From contig NZ_AEYF01000044.1 in NCBI RefSeq assembly GCF_000292525.1, forward strand, positions 248,001 through 312,000: a DNA stretch of 64,000 nt. Reading direction: 5' to 3'. The position numbers and the translations under genes were made by a program. Source of the stretch: Rhizobium sp. CCGE 510 (GTDB taxonomy: Bacteria > Pseudomonadota > Alphaproteobacteria > Rhizobiales > Rhizobiaceae). The notes below the pieces were generated by a model. The model made no database searches, was not told the origin of the DNA, and was given only the letters and a program-made list of their open reading frames with translations. Positions 8,649-17,462 of this stretch are shown here, one piece after another (positions within the stretch are counted from its first letter, which is position 1; each line of letters begins with the position of its first letter).

Positions 8649-9319
8649 CAGCGGCCTCCCTCGTTCCATAGGGGCCTCAGCGGCGGCTCGTCCTCCTCGA
8701 TCGCGGCAAAGCGGCCGATCAGCTCCAGAAAGAAATTATCGCTGTTGTCGTCGTTGACCTGGCTGACCTCGCCGACAAGGACAGCTCCGCCGCCTTTCCT
8801 GCCGTAAAAGCGGTGGTAAAGCCCGGTGCGGATGGTCACGCTCTGGCCGGGTCGGAGAACCAACGGTTCCCATGCAGCGAGCCGGCGCGGCAGTCCGTCG
8901 ACCGGAACCGTCACATCATCCTTCAGCAGATGGCCATCGGCATCGGTTGCAGCGAATTCGATGACCAGATCGCCGCCGGCGCGATTGATGATGTCTTCCA
9001 TCTTCGCCGCATGACGGTGTGTCGGCGTGACCTGCTCTTCCCCAACGAAGAGCAGCTTTTCGGCATAGGTCCGCTCACCCCAGACATCAACGATGCCATT
9101 GCGCAGGCAGAACAGCACGAGGCCGCATTCGGCAAAACGGTCCGAGCCGAAATCGGTGACATCCCAACCGAGCTGATGGGCGCGCAAATAGGCCGAGGCC
9201 TCGGGATGAGCGGCAAAATCCGCCGCCGTCCAATAGCCCCATGCCGGCAGAGACCAGTGCCAACGCTCAAGGGTCGTGATTGCTCGCTGCAATGCCACGT
9301 TGATCTCGGAGCGCTGCAT
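8648..9319 (-). CDS. D-lyxose ketol-isomerase family protein (cupin)
   Basis: 223 residues matching the D-lyxose isomerase family (DUF1498). Early WHWSLPAWGYWTAADF and AHQLGWDVTDFG are family hallmarks. The cupin metal site is THRHAAKMEDI, in which two His and a Glu bind Mn, with a later His in GLYHRFYG. Known members interconvert D-lyxose with D-xylulose and D-mannose with D-fructose. Both ends overlap neighbours by the TGATG arrangement, showing tight coupling with the oxidoreductase upstream and kinase downstream. The true substrate may be another aldose, since family members are promiscuous. Confidence 0.85.
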   Translation of the reverse strand: MQRSEINVALQRAITTLERWHWSLPAWGYWTAADFAAHPEASAYLRAHQLGWDVTDFGSDRFAECGLVLFCLRNGIVDVWGERTYAEKLLFVGEEQVTPTHRHAAKMEDIINRAGGDLVIEFAATDADGHLLKDDVTVPVDGLPRRLAAWEPLVLRPGQSVTIRTGLYHRFYGRKGGGAVLVGEVSQVNDDNSDNFFLELIGRFAAIEEDEPPLRPLWNEGGR

Positions 9320-10473
9320 CAGACGGAAGCCCCGTCATACTCGACCGGCACCACGACATCCTCGCGGCCGGATTTGAGGGCTGCCGTCAGGACGGCATGA
9401 TGGGCCTGCGCTTCCGCCGGCGTCGCGCAGCCCAAGCCGTTCGCATTGCCGCCGGCAAGCTCATCGACGAAGGCCGCCCACATCTGCTGAATAGCGTCGG
9501 CAAAACCGAATTCGAAGATCTTGCCGGTTATGGCTGGAAACAGCGAGCCATAGCCGAGATCCTCGGTGCTCCAAGCCTGCGCGCCGCCATTATAATCCAT
9601 CCACTGCCACTGGCGCGGCGACTTCGTGCTGAAGAAGGCGCTTTTCTTCATGCCGAGAACGCGGATGTACCAGGTGTTGGATTCGCCGGGCGCGATGCGC
9701 CAGGTTTTCAGCACCATCGGGAAATCCTGATCCCCGGCGCGCACGCGGCTGCTGATCGTGGCATTGTCCCAGGTGGTGCAGGGCAGCATGCCGCCCTTAC
9801 CATCCGGACGTTCGGTGACCTTTTTGACCAATTGCGCATGCAGGGTCGTCGGGCGCCAGCCAAGACGCAATGGCACGTGCAGCACATGCATGCCGAGATC
9901 GCCCATGCAGCCATAGTCGCCGTTGATTTCGGCCATACGCTTCCAATTGATCGGCTTTTGCCGGTCGATATCCGACGAGTGCAGGAAACCTGCCTCGACT
10001 TCGAGGATCTCCCCCATCTCGCCGCTCTTCGCGAGCGCGATGACCTTCTGGGCACCGGGGAAGAACGGCATTTCCGACGAGCAGCGGACCAGAAGTTCGG
10101 GGTGCTCGGCAAGAACCGCCATGATCTCCCGGTTCTGAGCCGCGTCCATGCCGAAGGGCTTTTCGCCGAGAAGATGCTTTTTGGCTTTCAGCACGTCGAC
10201 ATAGAATTGCTGGTGCAGCACGTGCGGCACTGCGCAATAGACCGCATCAACCTCGGGATTGGCCAGAAGCTCCTTATAGTCGGCGGTGAACTGCCGAACG
10301 GTCGGCACATGATCCCTGAACCAGTCGAGCAGCGTCGCGTTGGTATCGCAGACGGCGACAATTTCCGGTCGCGCCTTCACATCGGCTAGATGCAGCCAGC
10401 GCGCCGCAGCACTGGCGAACTCGCGCCCCATCAGACCGCAGCCGATGACGCCGAAGCGGAATATTTTCGTCAT
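9319..10473 (-). CDS. Gfo/Idh/MocA-family sugar oxidoreductase
   Basis: 384 residues. It has the N-terminal Rossmann motif FGVIGCGLMGREFASAA, the conserved EKPFGM motif around residue 105 whose Lys is catalytic, and a C-terminal alpha/beta domain with GCMGDLGMHVLHVPL, which carries the usual Asp/His pair. Family members oxidise sugars, inositols or sugar acids with NAD(P). The gene follows the aldolase by 21 bases and overlaps the lyxose-isomerase-like gene. A sugar or polyol substrate fits the operon, but the specific compound is not predictable. Confidence 0.85.
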   Translation of the reverse strand: MTKIFRFGVIGCGLMGREFASAAARWLHLADVKARPEIVAVCDTNATLLDWFRDHVPTVRQFTADYKELLANPEVDAVYCAVPHVLHQQFYVDVLKAKKHLLGEKPFGMDAAQNREIMAVLAEHPELLVRCSSEMPFFPGAQKVIALAKSGEMGEILEVEAGFLHSSDIDRQKPINWKRMAEINGDYGCMGDLGMHVLHVPLRLGWRPTTLHAQLVKKVTERPDGKGGMLPCTTWDNATISSRVRAGDQDFPMVLKTWRIAPGESNTWYIRVLGMKKSAFFSTKSPRQWQWMDYNGGAQAWSTEDLGYGSLFPAITGKIFEFGFADAIQQMWAAFVDELAGGNANGLGCATPAEAQAHHAVLTAALKSGREDVVVPVEYDGASV

Positions 10474-10494
10474 GACATGTCCTCCCCAGGCGCG

Positions 10495-11319
10495 TCAGCC
10501 AATCTGCAGCGAGGCTTGCTCGACGGAAGCCTTGTCATGGACGATCGCCATCAAGGCCCGCGTCATGCCGCCGGGATTGTTGTGTTGAATGACGTTGCGG
10601 CCATAGACGATGCCACGGGCGCCCTGCTCCATCAACTGTTTGGTGCGGGACAGGATTTCCTGATCCGAAACGCGGCCGCCGCCGCGCACCAGCACCGGCA
10701 GGCCCTGGGCGATCTCGATCACGCGGTGATATTCTTCGACATTGTCGCAGGGGTCGGCCTTGATGATATCGGCGCCGAGTTCAGCCGCTTGACGCACAAG
10801 CGGCAGGATCTTATCGATCGCGCCGTCGACCATATAGGCGCCCTTGGAATTGTCCTGCATGACCAGCGGCTCGACCATCAGCGGCATGCCATAGATCTCG
10901 CATTGGCGCTTCAGGCTGTTCACATTGCGGACGCAGGCGCGGTAGACTTCCGGCTGGCCCGGCAGCATCAAAAGATTGACGACGACACAGGCGGCATCCA
11001 ACGCAACGCCCTGCTCCACCGGTCTGTCGATCATTTCGGAAAACAACTGAGACGGCAGGGGATTGCCATAGATATTGGCGATGTCGGTGCGCAGCACCAG
11101 AGCCGGGCGATGTTTGCCGGGAATAGCCTGCAGAAACGGCGCGGTCCCCGGGGGAAGCTGAATGGCATCGGGTGCGGCTTGCGCGATCACCTCGATGGCC
11201 GTTTTCATGTTCTCGATGCCGGCGAGGAATGTTCGTTCATTGAACATGCCGTGATCGATGGCAACGTCAAAACAATTTCCGGACACACCGAAAAGTCGGT
11301 TCAACCGTGCGGATTTCAT
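10495..11319 (-). CDS. Class I (DeoC/LacD/FbaB-type) aldolase
   Basis: 274 residues from ATG 11319; TTG 11322 precedes it, and a GGGAGGAG ribosome site lies four bases upstream of the ATG. The (beta/alpha)8 pattern fits the DeoC/LacD/FbaB group: FDVAIDHGMF at the first strand, the likely Schiff-base Lys in DIIKADPCDN, and a phosphate-binding end with VRGGGRVSD and GIVYGRNVIQ. Relatives include archaeal-type fructose-bisphosphate aldolase, LsrF and tagatose-bisphosphate aldolases. It is the first gene of the LacI-module operon and sits directly behind two LacI-type operators. It probably splits the phosphorylated ketose made by the pathway. Confidence 0.8.
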   Translation of the reverse strand: MKSARLNRLFGVSGNCFDVAIDHGMFNERTFLAGIENMKTAIEVIAQAAPDAIQLPPGTAPFLQAIPGKHRPALVLRTDIANIYGNPLPSQLFSEMIDRPVEQGVALDAACVVVNLLMLPGQPEVYRACVRNVNSLKRQCEIYGMPLMVEPLVMQDNSKGAYMVDGAIDKILPLVRQAAELGADIIKADPCDNVEEYHRVIEIAQGLPVLVRGGGRVSDQEILSRTKQLMEQGARGIVYGRNVIQHNNPGGMTRALMAIVHDKASVEQASLQIG

Positions 11320-11336
11320 CAAGCTCCTCCCTGATA

Positions 11337-11350
11337 TGGCAACGTTTCCA
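11337..11350. promoter_or_regulatory. LacI-type operator 1 upstream of the aldolase operon
   Basis: TGGCAACGTTTCCA, a near-palindrome centred on AACGTT with the central CG typical of LacI-family sites. It lies 18 bases before the aldolase start, where a bound repressor would block transcription. A second copy follows at 11391. Confidence 0.65.
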
Positions 11351-11390
11351 CATTCAAATAAATCGGCGAGGAATGCGAGTCAACAACATG

Positions 11391-11404
11391 TGGTAACGTT
11401 TCCA
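11391..11404. promoter_or_regulatory. LacI-type operator 2 upstream of the aldolase operon
   Basis: TGGTAACGTTTCCA differs from operator 1 at one base. The two centres are 54 bases apart, about five helical turns, which would allow a dimer pair or loop on one face of the DNA. The LacI gene at 4581 encodes the only LacI-family protein in the window. Confidence 0.65.
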
Positions 11405-11476
11405 TACCCGCTGGCTTTTCGCGACAGGCAATTTTCCAATTCGGACGAGGCGCTGCTAGCGCCTCGTCCGAAAGCG

Positions 11477-12250
11477 CTACCAGCAGGTGAACCCCGCATC
11501 GACGTTGACGATTGCTCCGGTCATCAGGCTGGCGGCGCCCGATGCGAGGAAAAGGACCGCGCTTGCAACCTCCTCCGGTGTTCCCATCCTCCCCATCGGC
11601 GTGTCGGCGAGCCAGAGTGGAATCCGCTCGCGATTGGCTTCGACGGCCACCACCATCGGTGTCTCGATGTAGGTGGGTGCGACGGCGTTTACCCTGATGC
11701 CGTGCTGCGCCCATTCGGCAGCCAGCGAGCGGGTGAGGTGATGGACTGCCGCCTTGGAGACATTGTAGGCCGTCTGAGGCTGCGGCCGGTTGCAGATGTG
11801 CCCAGACATCGAGCCGAGGTTGACGATGGCGCCCCGTTTCATCGAGATCATGTGACGACCGAAGGCGCGCGAGCACCAGAAGACGCCGTTGAGATTGACG
11901 TCCATCATACGCAGCCAATCGGCGTCGGTGACATTCTCCGCCGGGATGCCGTTCTGGCCGATCCCGGCATTGTTGACGAGGATCGTCGCCGGCCGGGCTC
12001 CGCCGGCAAGCTCATTGGCGATCTCGTCCATGCGGGCCGCGTCGGTTACGTCGCCCACCCGGACTTCGATATCGTACCCCTTATCGCGTAGCGCAAGCGC
12101 TTGCTGGGCGTCGGCTTCGCTGCGTTCGATGACGACGACGGCGGCGCCCGCCTCCGCCAGCGCCTCGGTGCAGCACAGCCCGATCGCACGCCCTCCCCCC
12201 GTGACCACCGCACGTTCACCGTCGAGGCGAAATTTGTCCTGGTAGCTCAT
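11477..12250 (-). CDS. Galactitol 2-dehydrogenase-like SDR
   Basis: 257 residues from ATG 12250, which has a GAAGGAG site. It follows the pattern of the characterised rhodobacterial galactitol dehydrogenase: FRLDGERAVVTGGGRAIG, the catalytic region VNLGSMSGHICNRPQPQ followed by AYNVSKAAV (Ser, Tyr, Lys), LAAEWAQHGIRVNAVAP, PMGRMGTPEE, and the terminal LMTGAIVNVDAGFTCW. The enzyme would oxidise a hexitol such as galactitol to a tagatose isomer with NAD. It is the last gene of the minus-strand ROK-module operon, 11 bases after the ribitol-dehydrogenase-like gene. Substrate is inferred from resemblance. Confidence 0.85.
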   Translation of the reverse strand: MSYQDKFRLDGERAVVTGGGRAIGLCCTEALAEAGAAVVVIERSEADAQQALALRDKGYDIEVRVGDVTDAARMDEIANELAGGARPATILVNNAGIGQNGIPAENVTDADWLRMMDVNLNGVFWCSRAFGRHMISMKRGAIVNLGSMSGHICNRPQPQTAYNVSKAAVHHLTRSLAAEWAQHGIRVNAVAPTYIETPMVVAVEANRERIPLWLADTPMGRMGTPEEVASAVLFLASGAASLMTGAIVNVDAGFTCW

Positions 12251-12261
12251 ATCAGGCTCCT

Positions 12262-12987
12262 TCAGATGTCGAATGCGCTGGGCAGCACCACGATATCGCG
12301 GATGGTGACGTTGCGCGGCCGGGTCAGCATGAAGATGATCGCATCGGCGACCTCCTTGGGTTCGATCAAAGCTCCGGCCTCCTTGGCCTTGCGAAGATTT
12401 TCCTCCGGCCAATCTGCGAGCAAAGCGCTGATCACCGGCCCGGGAGACACCGATCCTACGCGAATGCCATTTTTCAGCAGCTGGCGCCGCATCGTCTGGA
12501 CAAAACAGGTCATCGCCCACTTCGACGACGAATAGACCGGTTCCCACGGGATCGCCGAATGTCCGGCGACGGAGCTGGTAACGACAATGTCGCCAGTGCC
12601 ACGCTCGATCATGTGCGGAATGACATTGTGAACGTTCTTGATGACGACGTTGACATTAAGATTGAGCATCCGATCGATGGTGTCGAGGTCGGTTTCCGTC
12701 AGGTCGCCGCCGATATAGGTCCCTGCATTGGCATGCAGGATATCGAGTTTGCCGGTCTTCGACAGGACGCCCTCGAGCAGTCCCGCGCACTGGCCCGGAT
12801 CCAGCAAGTTGATCACCAGCGGAATAGCGCGCTCGCCAAGCCGGCTGCAAACCGTTTCAAGGGCCTTCTGATCCCGGTCCACCAGCACGACCGTCGCGCC
12901 AGCGGCGAGCATCGCCTCCGTCGAGGCCAATCCTATGCCGGACGCTGCGCCCGTGACCGCCGCGATCTTCCCGTTCAATTCCTGCAT
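12262..12987 (-). CDS. Ribitol 2-dehydrogenase-like SDR
   Basis: 241 residues; the start ATG 12987 has an AGGAGGAG site. Resemblance to ribitol 2-dehydrogenase (RbtD) runs along the whole length: VTGAASGIGL, DILHANAGTYIGGDL, SSVAGHSAIPWEPVYSSSKW (active-site Ser, Tyr, Lys), GIRVGSVSPGPVISALL, LLADWPEENL, and the C-terminal RNVTIRDIVVLPSAFDI. RbtD oxidises ribitol to D-ribulose; relatives also act on allitol, giving psicose (allulose), which the ketose 3-epimerase at the head of this operon could turn into fructose. It lies 29 bases after the GatZ-like gene. Confidence 0.85.
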   Translation of the reverse strand: MQELNGKIAAVTGAASGIGLASTEAMLAAGATVVLVDRDQKALETVCSRLGERAIPLVINLLDPGQCAGLLEGVLSKTGKLDILHANAGTYIGGDLTETDLDTIDRMLNLNVNVVIKNVHNVIPHMIERGTGDIVVTSSVAGHSAIPWEPVYSSSKWAMTCFVQTMRRQLLKNGIRVGSVSPGPVISALLADWPEENLRKAKEAGALIEPKEVADAIIFMLTRPRNVTIRDIVVLPSAFDI

Positions 12988-13016
12988 CGATTTCTCCTCC
13001 TGCTTGATTCTGATTG

Positions 13017-14294
13017 CTAATTCTTCCCGACGCCGCAGGCGGCGTGATAGTCGGCGAGACTGTTCATCACTCTCCAGATCAAAACCTCATCCGGATCGAG
13101 CGGCGCGTCTGCAAAATCCTGCGCGGCCGGCATATGCTGCCAAAACAATGGCAGCGGGACGGGTTGCCCGCGAAGCGCCTCGCACAGGCGCCGGACGGCC
13201 TCTTGCGCTTCAGCCGACGCCCAATAATAGCGGATGCGGTCAGACAGCGAGTAATGCCGCAGCCAACGCATCTCGGCCTCTGTCCCGTGGTAGTGGCGGC
13301 GCCAATTGCCCGGCTGATCAAGCATCAGCGCTTCCATCGCCGCATAGAGCGGCCGCTGGCCGTAATCGGGCAAGAGGTCCGAGGCGATCGCATCCAGCGC
13401 GTAGAGCGCCTCGCGCAAAACGAAGGTCAGTTCGGGGCCGACCTTCAAAATGGGGAACCCGTCCTCCACCAGCGCGGTCAACGGCCTGGTGCCCTGATAA
13501 TCCGTCGAGTGAGCCTCGAACACGAATTGCGGCTCGTCGATGAGCACCGATTTCAGACCGTCTATCTTGCTGCGGTCGTAGAAGATGACATTCTGATTGC
13601 CGAACTCGACGCCCGGCTGAACGACGAGACCGATCGCCCGTCCAAACGCTTGCCCGAGGCCGGCCTCCGCAAAGATCCGGCGGTGGACGTCGATCGTTTT
13701 CAGCGCCGCCGCGGCAGCCGTCGGCTCGATGGTCGTCAGGGCATGATCGGCCCCGCCTGGCGGCGGCACTTCGGTGCCGATGACGTAAACCGGCATTGCG
13801 CCGCCGCTCTTCTTGGCCGAGGCCTCGGCGACCGCGGCAAGCCGGGCGGCGCGATGGGCGGTGGTTTCGTCGTCGAGCGCCATCGGCTCGCCCTTGCAGC
13901 CCATCGAGGCGTCGAGGTGGATTTTGCGGAATCCGGCGTCGACATAGGCGGCAACCATCTTCTCCGCCTCGGCCATGGCCTCTTCCGCCGGGTGGTCACG
14001 CCAAGGATTGGGGCCGAGGTGGTCGCCACCGAGAACGATCAGTTCCTCGGGGCACTCCTCCTCCGCCGCGATCCTCATCACGAGGGACGCGAAGTCGCTT
14101 GGCGTCATCCCAGTGTAGCCGCCGAGGTGGTTGACCTGGTTGCAAGTCGCCTCGATCAGTACGGTGCTTTGCTGTTGCCGCCCGTGCCGAAGTGCTGCTC
14201 GAAGCACGATCGGATGGGCGGAGCACACCGAGGTCACGCCTTTCGGGCGGCCTTCGATCCTCAGCCTGGCCAGTTGGTTGAGATGCACCTGCAT
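13017..14294 (-). CDS. GatZ/KbaZ-family protein, probable D-tagatose-6-phosphate 4-epimerase
   Basis: 425 residues from ATG 14294, overlapping the upstream kinase stop as TGATG (GTG 14297 also possible). It belongs to the GatZ/KbaZ family (PF08013): VTSVCSAHPIVLRAAL, VLIEATCNQVNHLGGYTGM, IVLGGDHLGPNPW, KIHLDASMGCKGEP and YVIGTEVPPPGG are all family blocks. Once described as a non-catalytic aldolase subunit, family members in Agrobacterium epimerise D-tagatose 6-phosphate to D-fructose 6-phosphate at C4. No GatY/KbaY aldolase partner lies in the window, which supports the epimerase role here. The upstream gene is a tagatose-kinase-like PfkB protein. Confidence 0.85.
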   Translation of the reverse strand: MQVHLNQLARLRIEGRPKGVTSVCSAHPIVLRAALRHGRQQQSTVLIEATCNQVNHLGGYTGMTPSDFASLVMRIAAEEECPEELIVLGGDHLGPNPWRDHPAEEAMAEAEKMVAAYVDAGFRKIHLDASMGCKGEPMALDDETTAHRAARLAAVAEASAKKSGGAMPVYVIGTEVPPPGGADHALTTIEPTAAAAALKTIDVHRRIFAEAGLGQAFGRAIGLVVQPGVEFGNQNVIFYDRSKIDGLKSVLIDEPQFVFEAHSTDYQGTRPLTALVEDGFPILKVGPELTFVLREALYALDAIASDLLPDYGQRPLYAAMEALMLDQPGNWRRHYHGTEAEMRWLRHYSLSDRIRYYWASAEAQEAVRRLCEALRGQPVPLPLFWQHMPAAQDFADAPLDPDEVLIWRVMNSLADYHAACGVGKN

Positions 14295-15271
14295 CACGGC
14301 CGCCTTTCCGTTGAAGCGATGAACGCATCGAGTTCTTGCCGAGTGCCGGCACCTTCCATCGGACCCAATACCGTGACGTTGCGGGCGCCGGCGGCTGAGG
14401 CATAGGTCAGAGCCTGCTGCGGAGACATTCCGAGCCGCCGACAGGTGAGATAGGCACCGCCGAAGCAGTCGCCGGCACCCGTAGGGTCGACCTCCTGAAC
14501 GACAAAGGCCCGGGCGTCGATGCGGTCTCCCTGGCTGCCGAAGTAGGTCGCGCCGTCGGCTCCGCGCTTCAGCACGATCTCCTTGACGCCGATCTCGAAC
14601 AGGCGCCGAATCGCTTCTGCCTCGCCTTCGACACCTGCGGCCCGCTCAAGCTCCTCTCCGGAAGGCAGAAGGAGATCGGCGGCGGCGACAAGCCTGGAAA
14701 ACCGGCGCTCGGTGTCCTCGTCCAGCTTCAATTCCTTGCGGAGGTTCGGATCCACCGACAGCGTTCCGCCGCGTGCCTTGACGATGTCGACCGCCCTGTC
14801 GATCACCGCGCGCGCACTCGGAACCGACAGAGCGGAGCCCATCACGTGAAGATGTCCGCTCCGGTCGATGAGATTGCCGACCAATTCAGACCAGCCGAAG
14901 CGTGCAGCTGCTGAGGTGGCGATGTTATAGACGAAATCTCTCGAGCCATCCTTCCGGTAGCGAACGAAGGCGCTTCCCGTCGGATAATCCGGATCGATCG
15001 AGATCGCCGATACATCGACGCCGTCGCGTTTGAGGCGATCGGTATTGACCCGGCCGAAATCGTCATCGCCGACGGCGCCGACCATTGCCGCCTTGCCGCC
15101 GAGGCGGCCGCACTGCGAGATGAAGATCGCCGGCGCTCCGCTTGCAAACGGACCGACGAGCGGCTGGGCTTCGAGGAACCCGTCTCCAACCGTCGTTGCG
15201 ACGATCTCAACAAGGATCTCCCCTACGCAAACCGTGGGACCAAGCCCGTCCGGAGCCAGTATTGAAGCCAT
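14294..15271 (-). CDS. Tagatose-kinase-like PfkB sugar kinase
   Basis: 325 residues. The PfkB architecture is clear: an N-terminal VGEILVEIVATTVGDGF, the substrate loop with GRLGGKAAMVGAVGDDDFG, LLPSGEELERAAGV, VLKRGADGATYF, and the catalytic signature VDPTGAGDCFGGAYLTCRRLG with the base Asp in GAGD. It resembles rhizobial and agrobacterial tagatose kinases, which make D-tagatose 6-phosphate from D-tagatose and ATP. Pairing with the GatZ-like gene, whose start overlaps its stop, supports this. It starts 30 bases after the ROK gene in the same operon. Confidence 0.8.
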   Translation of the reverse strand: MASILAPDGLGPTVCVGEILVEIVATTVGDGFLEAQPLVGPFASGAPAIFISQCGRLGGKAAMVGAVGDDDFGRVNTDRLKRDGVDVSAISIDPDYPTGSAFVRYRKDGSRDFVYNIATSAAARFGWSELVGNLIDRSGHLHVMGSALSVPSARAVIDRAVDIVKARGGTLSVDPNLRKELKLDEDTERRFSRLVAAADLLLPSGEELERAAGVEGEAEAIRRLFEIGVKEIVLKRGADGATYFGSQGDRIDARAFVVQEVDPTGAGDCFGGAYLTCRRLGMSPQQALTYASAAGARNVTVLGPMEGAGTRQELDAFIASTERRP

Positions 15272-15301
15272 TTCCGATCCTGCTTTCGATCCCTGTTGTC
15301 G

Positions 15302-16516
15302 TTAACTCATCGCCGATGGGACCGGCGCACCATCCTCGCTGCCGAACTCCTCGCTTTCCAGCGACAGAAAGCGCTGATGCAACATGCACGCCGCCCCGAA
15401 GGCCGAACGAAACTCGGCATCATCGTCCACGACGATCTCCGGCGTGGGGAAAGCTATGTTCTGGCCTTCCGACATGTGGACCGCCACGCGGGCGGCCACC
15501 ATCGGGTAGAGGGATGCCACGGAGCCGCCGAGGACGATCCTGTCCGGATCGAGCAGACGACAGGCCTGCAGCAATGCATAGGCGAGATGGCGCGACCAGG
15601 TTTCGGCGATATTGACCGCGGCCGGGACGCGATCACGAACGCCACCAAGGAAATCCTGCAGATCCACGTCCTCGCGTCCAACAGCCTCGCGATACTGCCT
15701 GATGAGCACTTCGCGACCGATCAGTTGCTCGAGCTTCTGACCGCCGCTTCCCGGCACCAGGGTGTGGCCGATTTCTCCCGCCAGACCGTGGCCGCCACGA
15801 AACAGCTTGCCATCGATCATGATGCCGCCGCCGACGCCGGTTTCCATCAGCAGGAACAGGGTCACCCCTGCGACGCCGTGACGATAGCTGTCGCCGATCG
15901 CAAACGCGTTGGCATCGTTTTCGACCGCGATCGGGACGGCGGCCGGGAAGGCTGACCGTGCGATCTCCTTCAACGGCACGTCTCGCCAGCCGATGATCGG
16001 CGCCAGCGTGACAAATCCATCCGGGCGGACGTGGGACGGCGTCGATAGGCCCAAGCCTTTGCACCTGTCGATCATCCTCTTCGCCATGGCGCCGATAATC
16101 AGTTCGATCCCCTGCGCCACGGCCTCCTCCACCGTCGAAGACGGTGTGTCGAACGCCATTTTCCGGCATGCTCGAACCTCGGCGGAGAGATCGACAACCA
16201 CAGCCGATATATGTTCAACGCCGATCTCGATCCCGACGAAGAATGCAGCATCGGGAACCAGTTCGAGCATGATGCCGGGACGACCGGCGCGGGAATGCTC
16301 CAGGCGCTGTTTGCCGCTCTCCTCCGACTCCTGAACGAATCCGCCCTCCGTCAGTTCGGCGACGATCTCTCCCGAGGATGAGCGGTTCATGCCGAGCTTG
16401 CGGGCGAGATCGGCCCGGCTGAGGCTTCGGTGGGCGTAGATCGTCTGCAAGGCGGCGACGATATTGTTCTGCCGGATCCTGCGCGGCGAACTTCCGATGG
16501 AGACGGTGTCGTTCAT
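15302..16516 (-). CDS. ROK-family transcriptional regulator
   Basis: 404 residues. The N-terminal winged helix (residues about 12-70) includes IRQNNIVAALQTIYAHRSLS, ADLARKLGMNRSSSGEIVAELTEGGF. It is followed by a sugar-kinase-like ROK domain: FVGIEIGVEHISAVVVDLS, PIAVENDANAFAIGD, and MIDGKLFRGGHGLAGEIGH. The Cys-rich zinc motif of true glucokinases is absent (the region reads GHTLVPGSGG), so it is likely a sensor that binds a sugar rather than a kinase. The start ATG 16516 has a GGAGGG site. Being inside the operon, it probably controls the epimerase/kinase operon and the divergent ABC genes. The effector is unknown. Confidence 0.9.
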   Translation of the reverse strand: MNDTVSIGSSPRRIRQNNIVAALQTIYAHRSLSRADLARKLGMNRSSSGEIVAELTEGGFVQESEESGKQRLEHSRAGRPGIMLELVPDAAFFVGIEIGVEHISAVVVDLSAEVRACRKMAFDTPSSTVEEAVAQGIELIIGAMAKRMIDRCKGLGLSTPSHVRPDGFVTLAPIIGWRDVPLKEIARSAFPAAVPIAVENDANAFAIGDSYRHGVAGVTLFLLMETGVGGGIMIDGKLFRGGHGLAGEIGHTLVPGSGGQKLEQLIGREVLIRQYREAVGREDVDLQDFLGGVRDRVPAAVNIAETWSRHLAYALLQACRLLDPDRIVLGGSVASLYPMVAARVAVHMSEGQNIAFPTPEIVVDDDAEFRSAFGAACMLHQRFLSLESEEFGSEDGAPVPSAMS

Positions 16517-16577
16517 ATTTCAATTCCCTCCAAGTCGCCCAACCCTTACACGACCGGAACAGGCTGTCAGAAGGATA

Positions 16578-17462
16578 TCAGGGCCGCGCGCTTGTGGCGC
16601 GGCGACGCTTGGCCTCATCATATTTCAGCTCGATGTAGCGCTTCGCATGCGCCGCAAGCAAATCATTATCCTCCCAGGTATCGCGCCAGATCGCGCAGGC
16701 AAGAGACAGGCCTTCATCGACAACCGTCGTCGAGAAGCTCTCGAACACGATGTCTCTGTTGTAGCCGATGTCGAGCAGAGCGTCGAAGATCAGATCGAAG
16801 TTGATGACGCCGTCACCGAGATAGCCGCGATTGCTTTCGCCGATGTGGAAGTAACCGATCTTGTCGCCGGCAAGACGGATGGCGGCGGCCGGATTGGCTT
16901 CTTCGATGTTCATGTGGAACGTGTCGAGATGGAGACGAATATGCTGAGATCCCGTCTCGGAGATGAATTTGAGCCCTTGCGCCGTGGTATTCAGCAAGTT
17001 CGTCTCGAACCGGTTGACAACCTCGAGCACCAGGTTGACGTTCGCCTGCCTGGCGACTTCACCGGTCGCGGCGATCGCGGCGACGCTGTTGTCCCAGCCC
17101 TTCTTCGTCGGCTGGCGATTGTACTTGGTGTGCGCGGAATAGAGAATCCCGCCGAGCTTGTTGCCGCCGATATCACGGACCGCGCGAACGGCGTCGGCCA
17201 ACGTCTGCTTGCCGGCGGACACCGCAGAAACGTCCTCGCTCGATACGTCCTTGACGAGTGGCAGGCCCATGGTCACGCCAATCTCCAGATCGAGAGACTG
17301 CGCAAGCTTTGCCAGTCGATCGAGATTGAATTTCTCGGGGCGCAGATAGGCAAATTCGATGGTGCGATATCCATGTTCGGCCGTCTTGTTGAGGGCCATT
17401 TCCAGGCCTTCCTGCGTTTGGCCGCCTGTCCATACAAATGAATGGATACCCAATCGACGCAT
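16578..17462 (-). CDS. Ketose 3-epimerase of the D-tagatose/D-psicose 3-epimerase family
   Basis: 294 residues from ATG 17462, which has GTGGAGG upstream (the open frame extends further without a good site). It is a TIM-barrel of the sugar phosphate isomerase/epimerase superfamily. The metal and catalytic ligands of D-tagatose 3-epimerases are visible in order: Glu in LVLEVVNRFE, Asp and His in LHLDTFHMNIEEANP, His in GYFHIGESNRG with Arg, and Glu in IVFESFS. These enzymes invert C3 of free ketoses (tagatose/sorbose, psicose/fructose, ribulose/xylulose). First gene of the minus-strand operon; the ABC transporter genes diverge from it. Confidence 0.85.
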   Translation of the reverse strand: MRRLGIHSFVWTGGQTQEGLEMALNKTAEHGYRTIEFAYLRPEKFNLDRLAKLAQSLDLEIGVTMGLPLVKDVSSEDVSAVSAGKQTLADAVRAVRDIGGNKLGGILYSAHTKYNRQPTKKGWDNSVAAIAATGEVARQANVNLVLEVVNRFETNLLNTTAQGLKFISETGSQHIRLHLDTFHMNIEEANPAAAIRLAGDKIGYFHIGESNRGYLGDGVINFDLIFDALLDIGYNRDIVFESFSTTVVDEGLSLACAIWRDTWEDNDLLAAHAKRYIELKYDEAKRRRATSARP

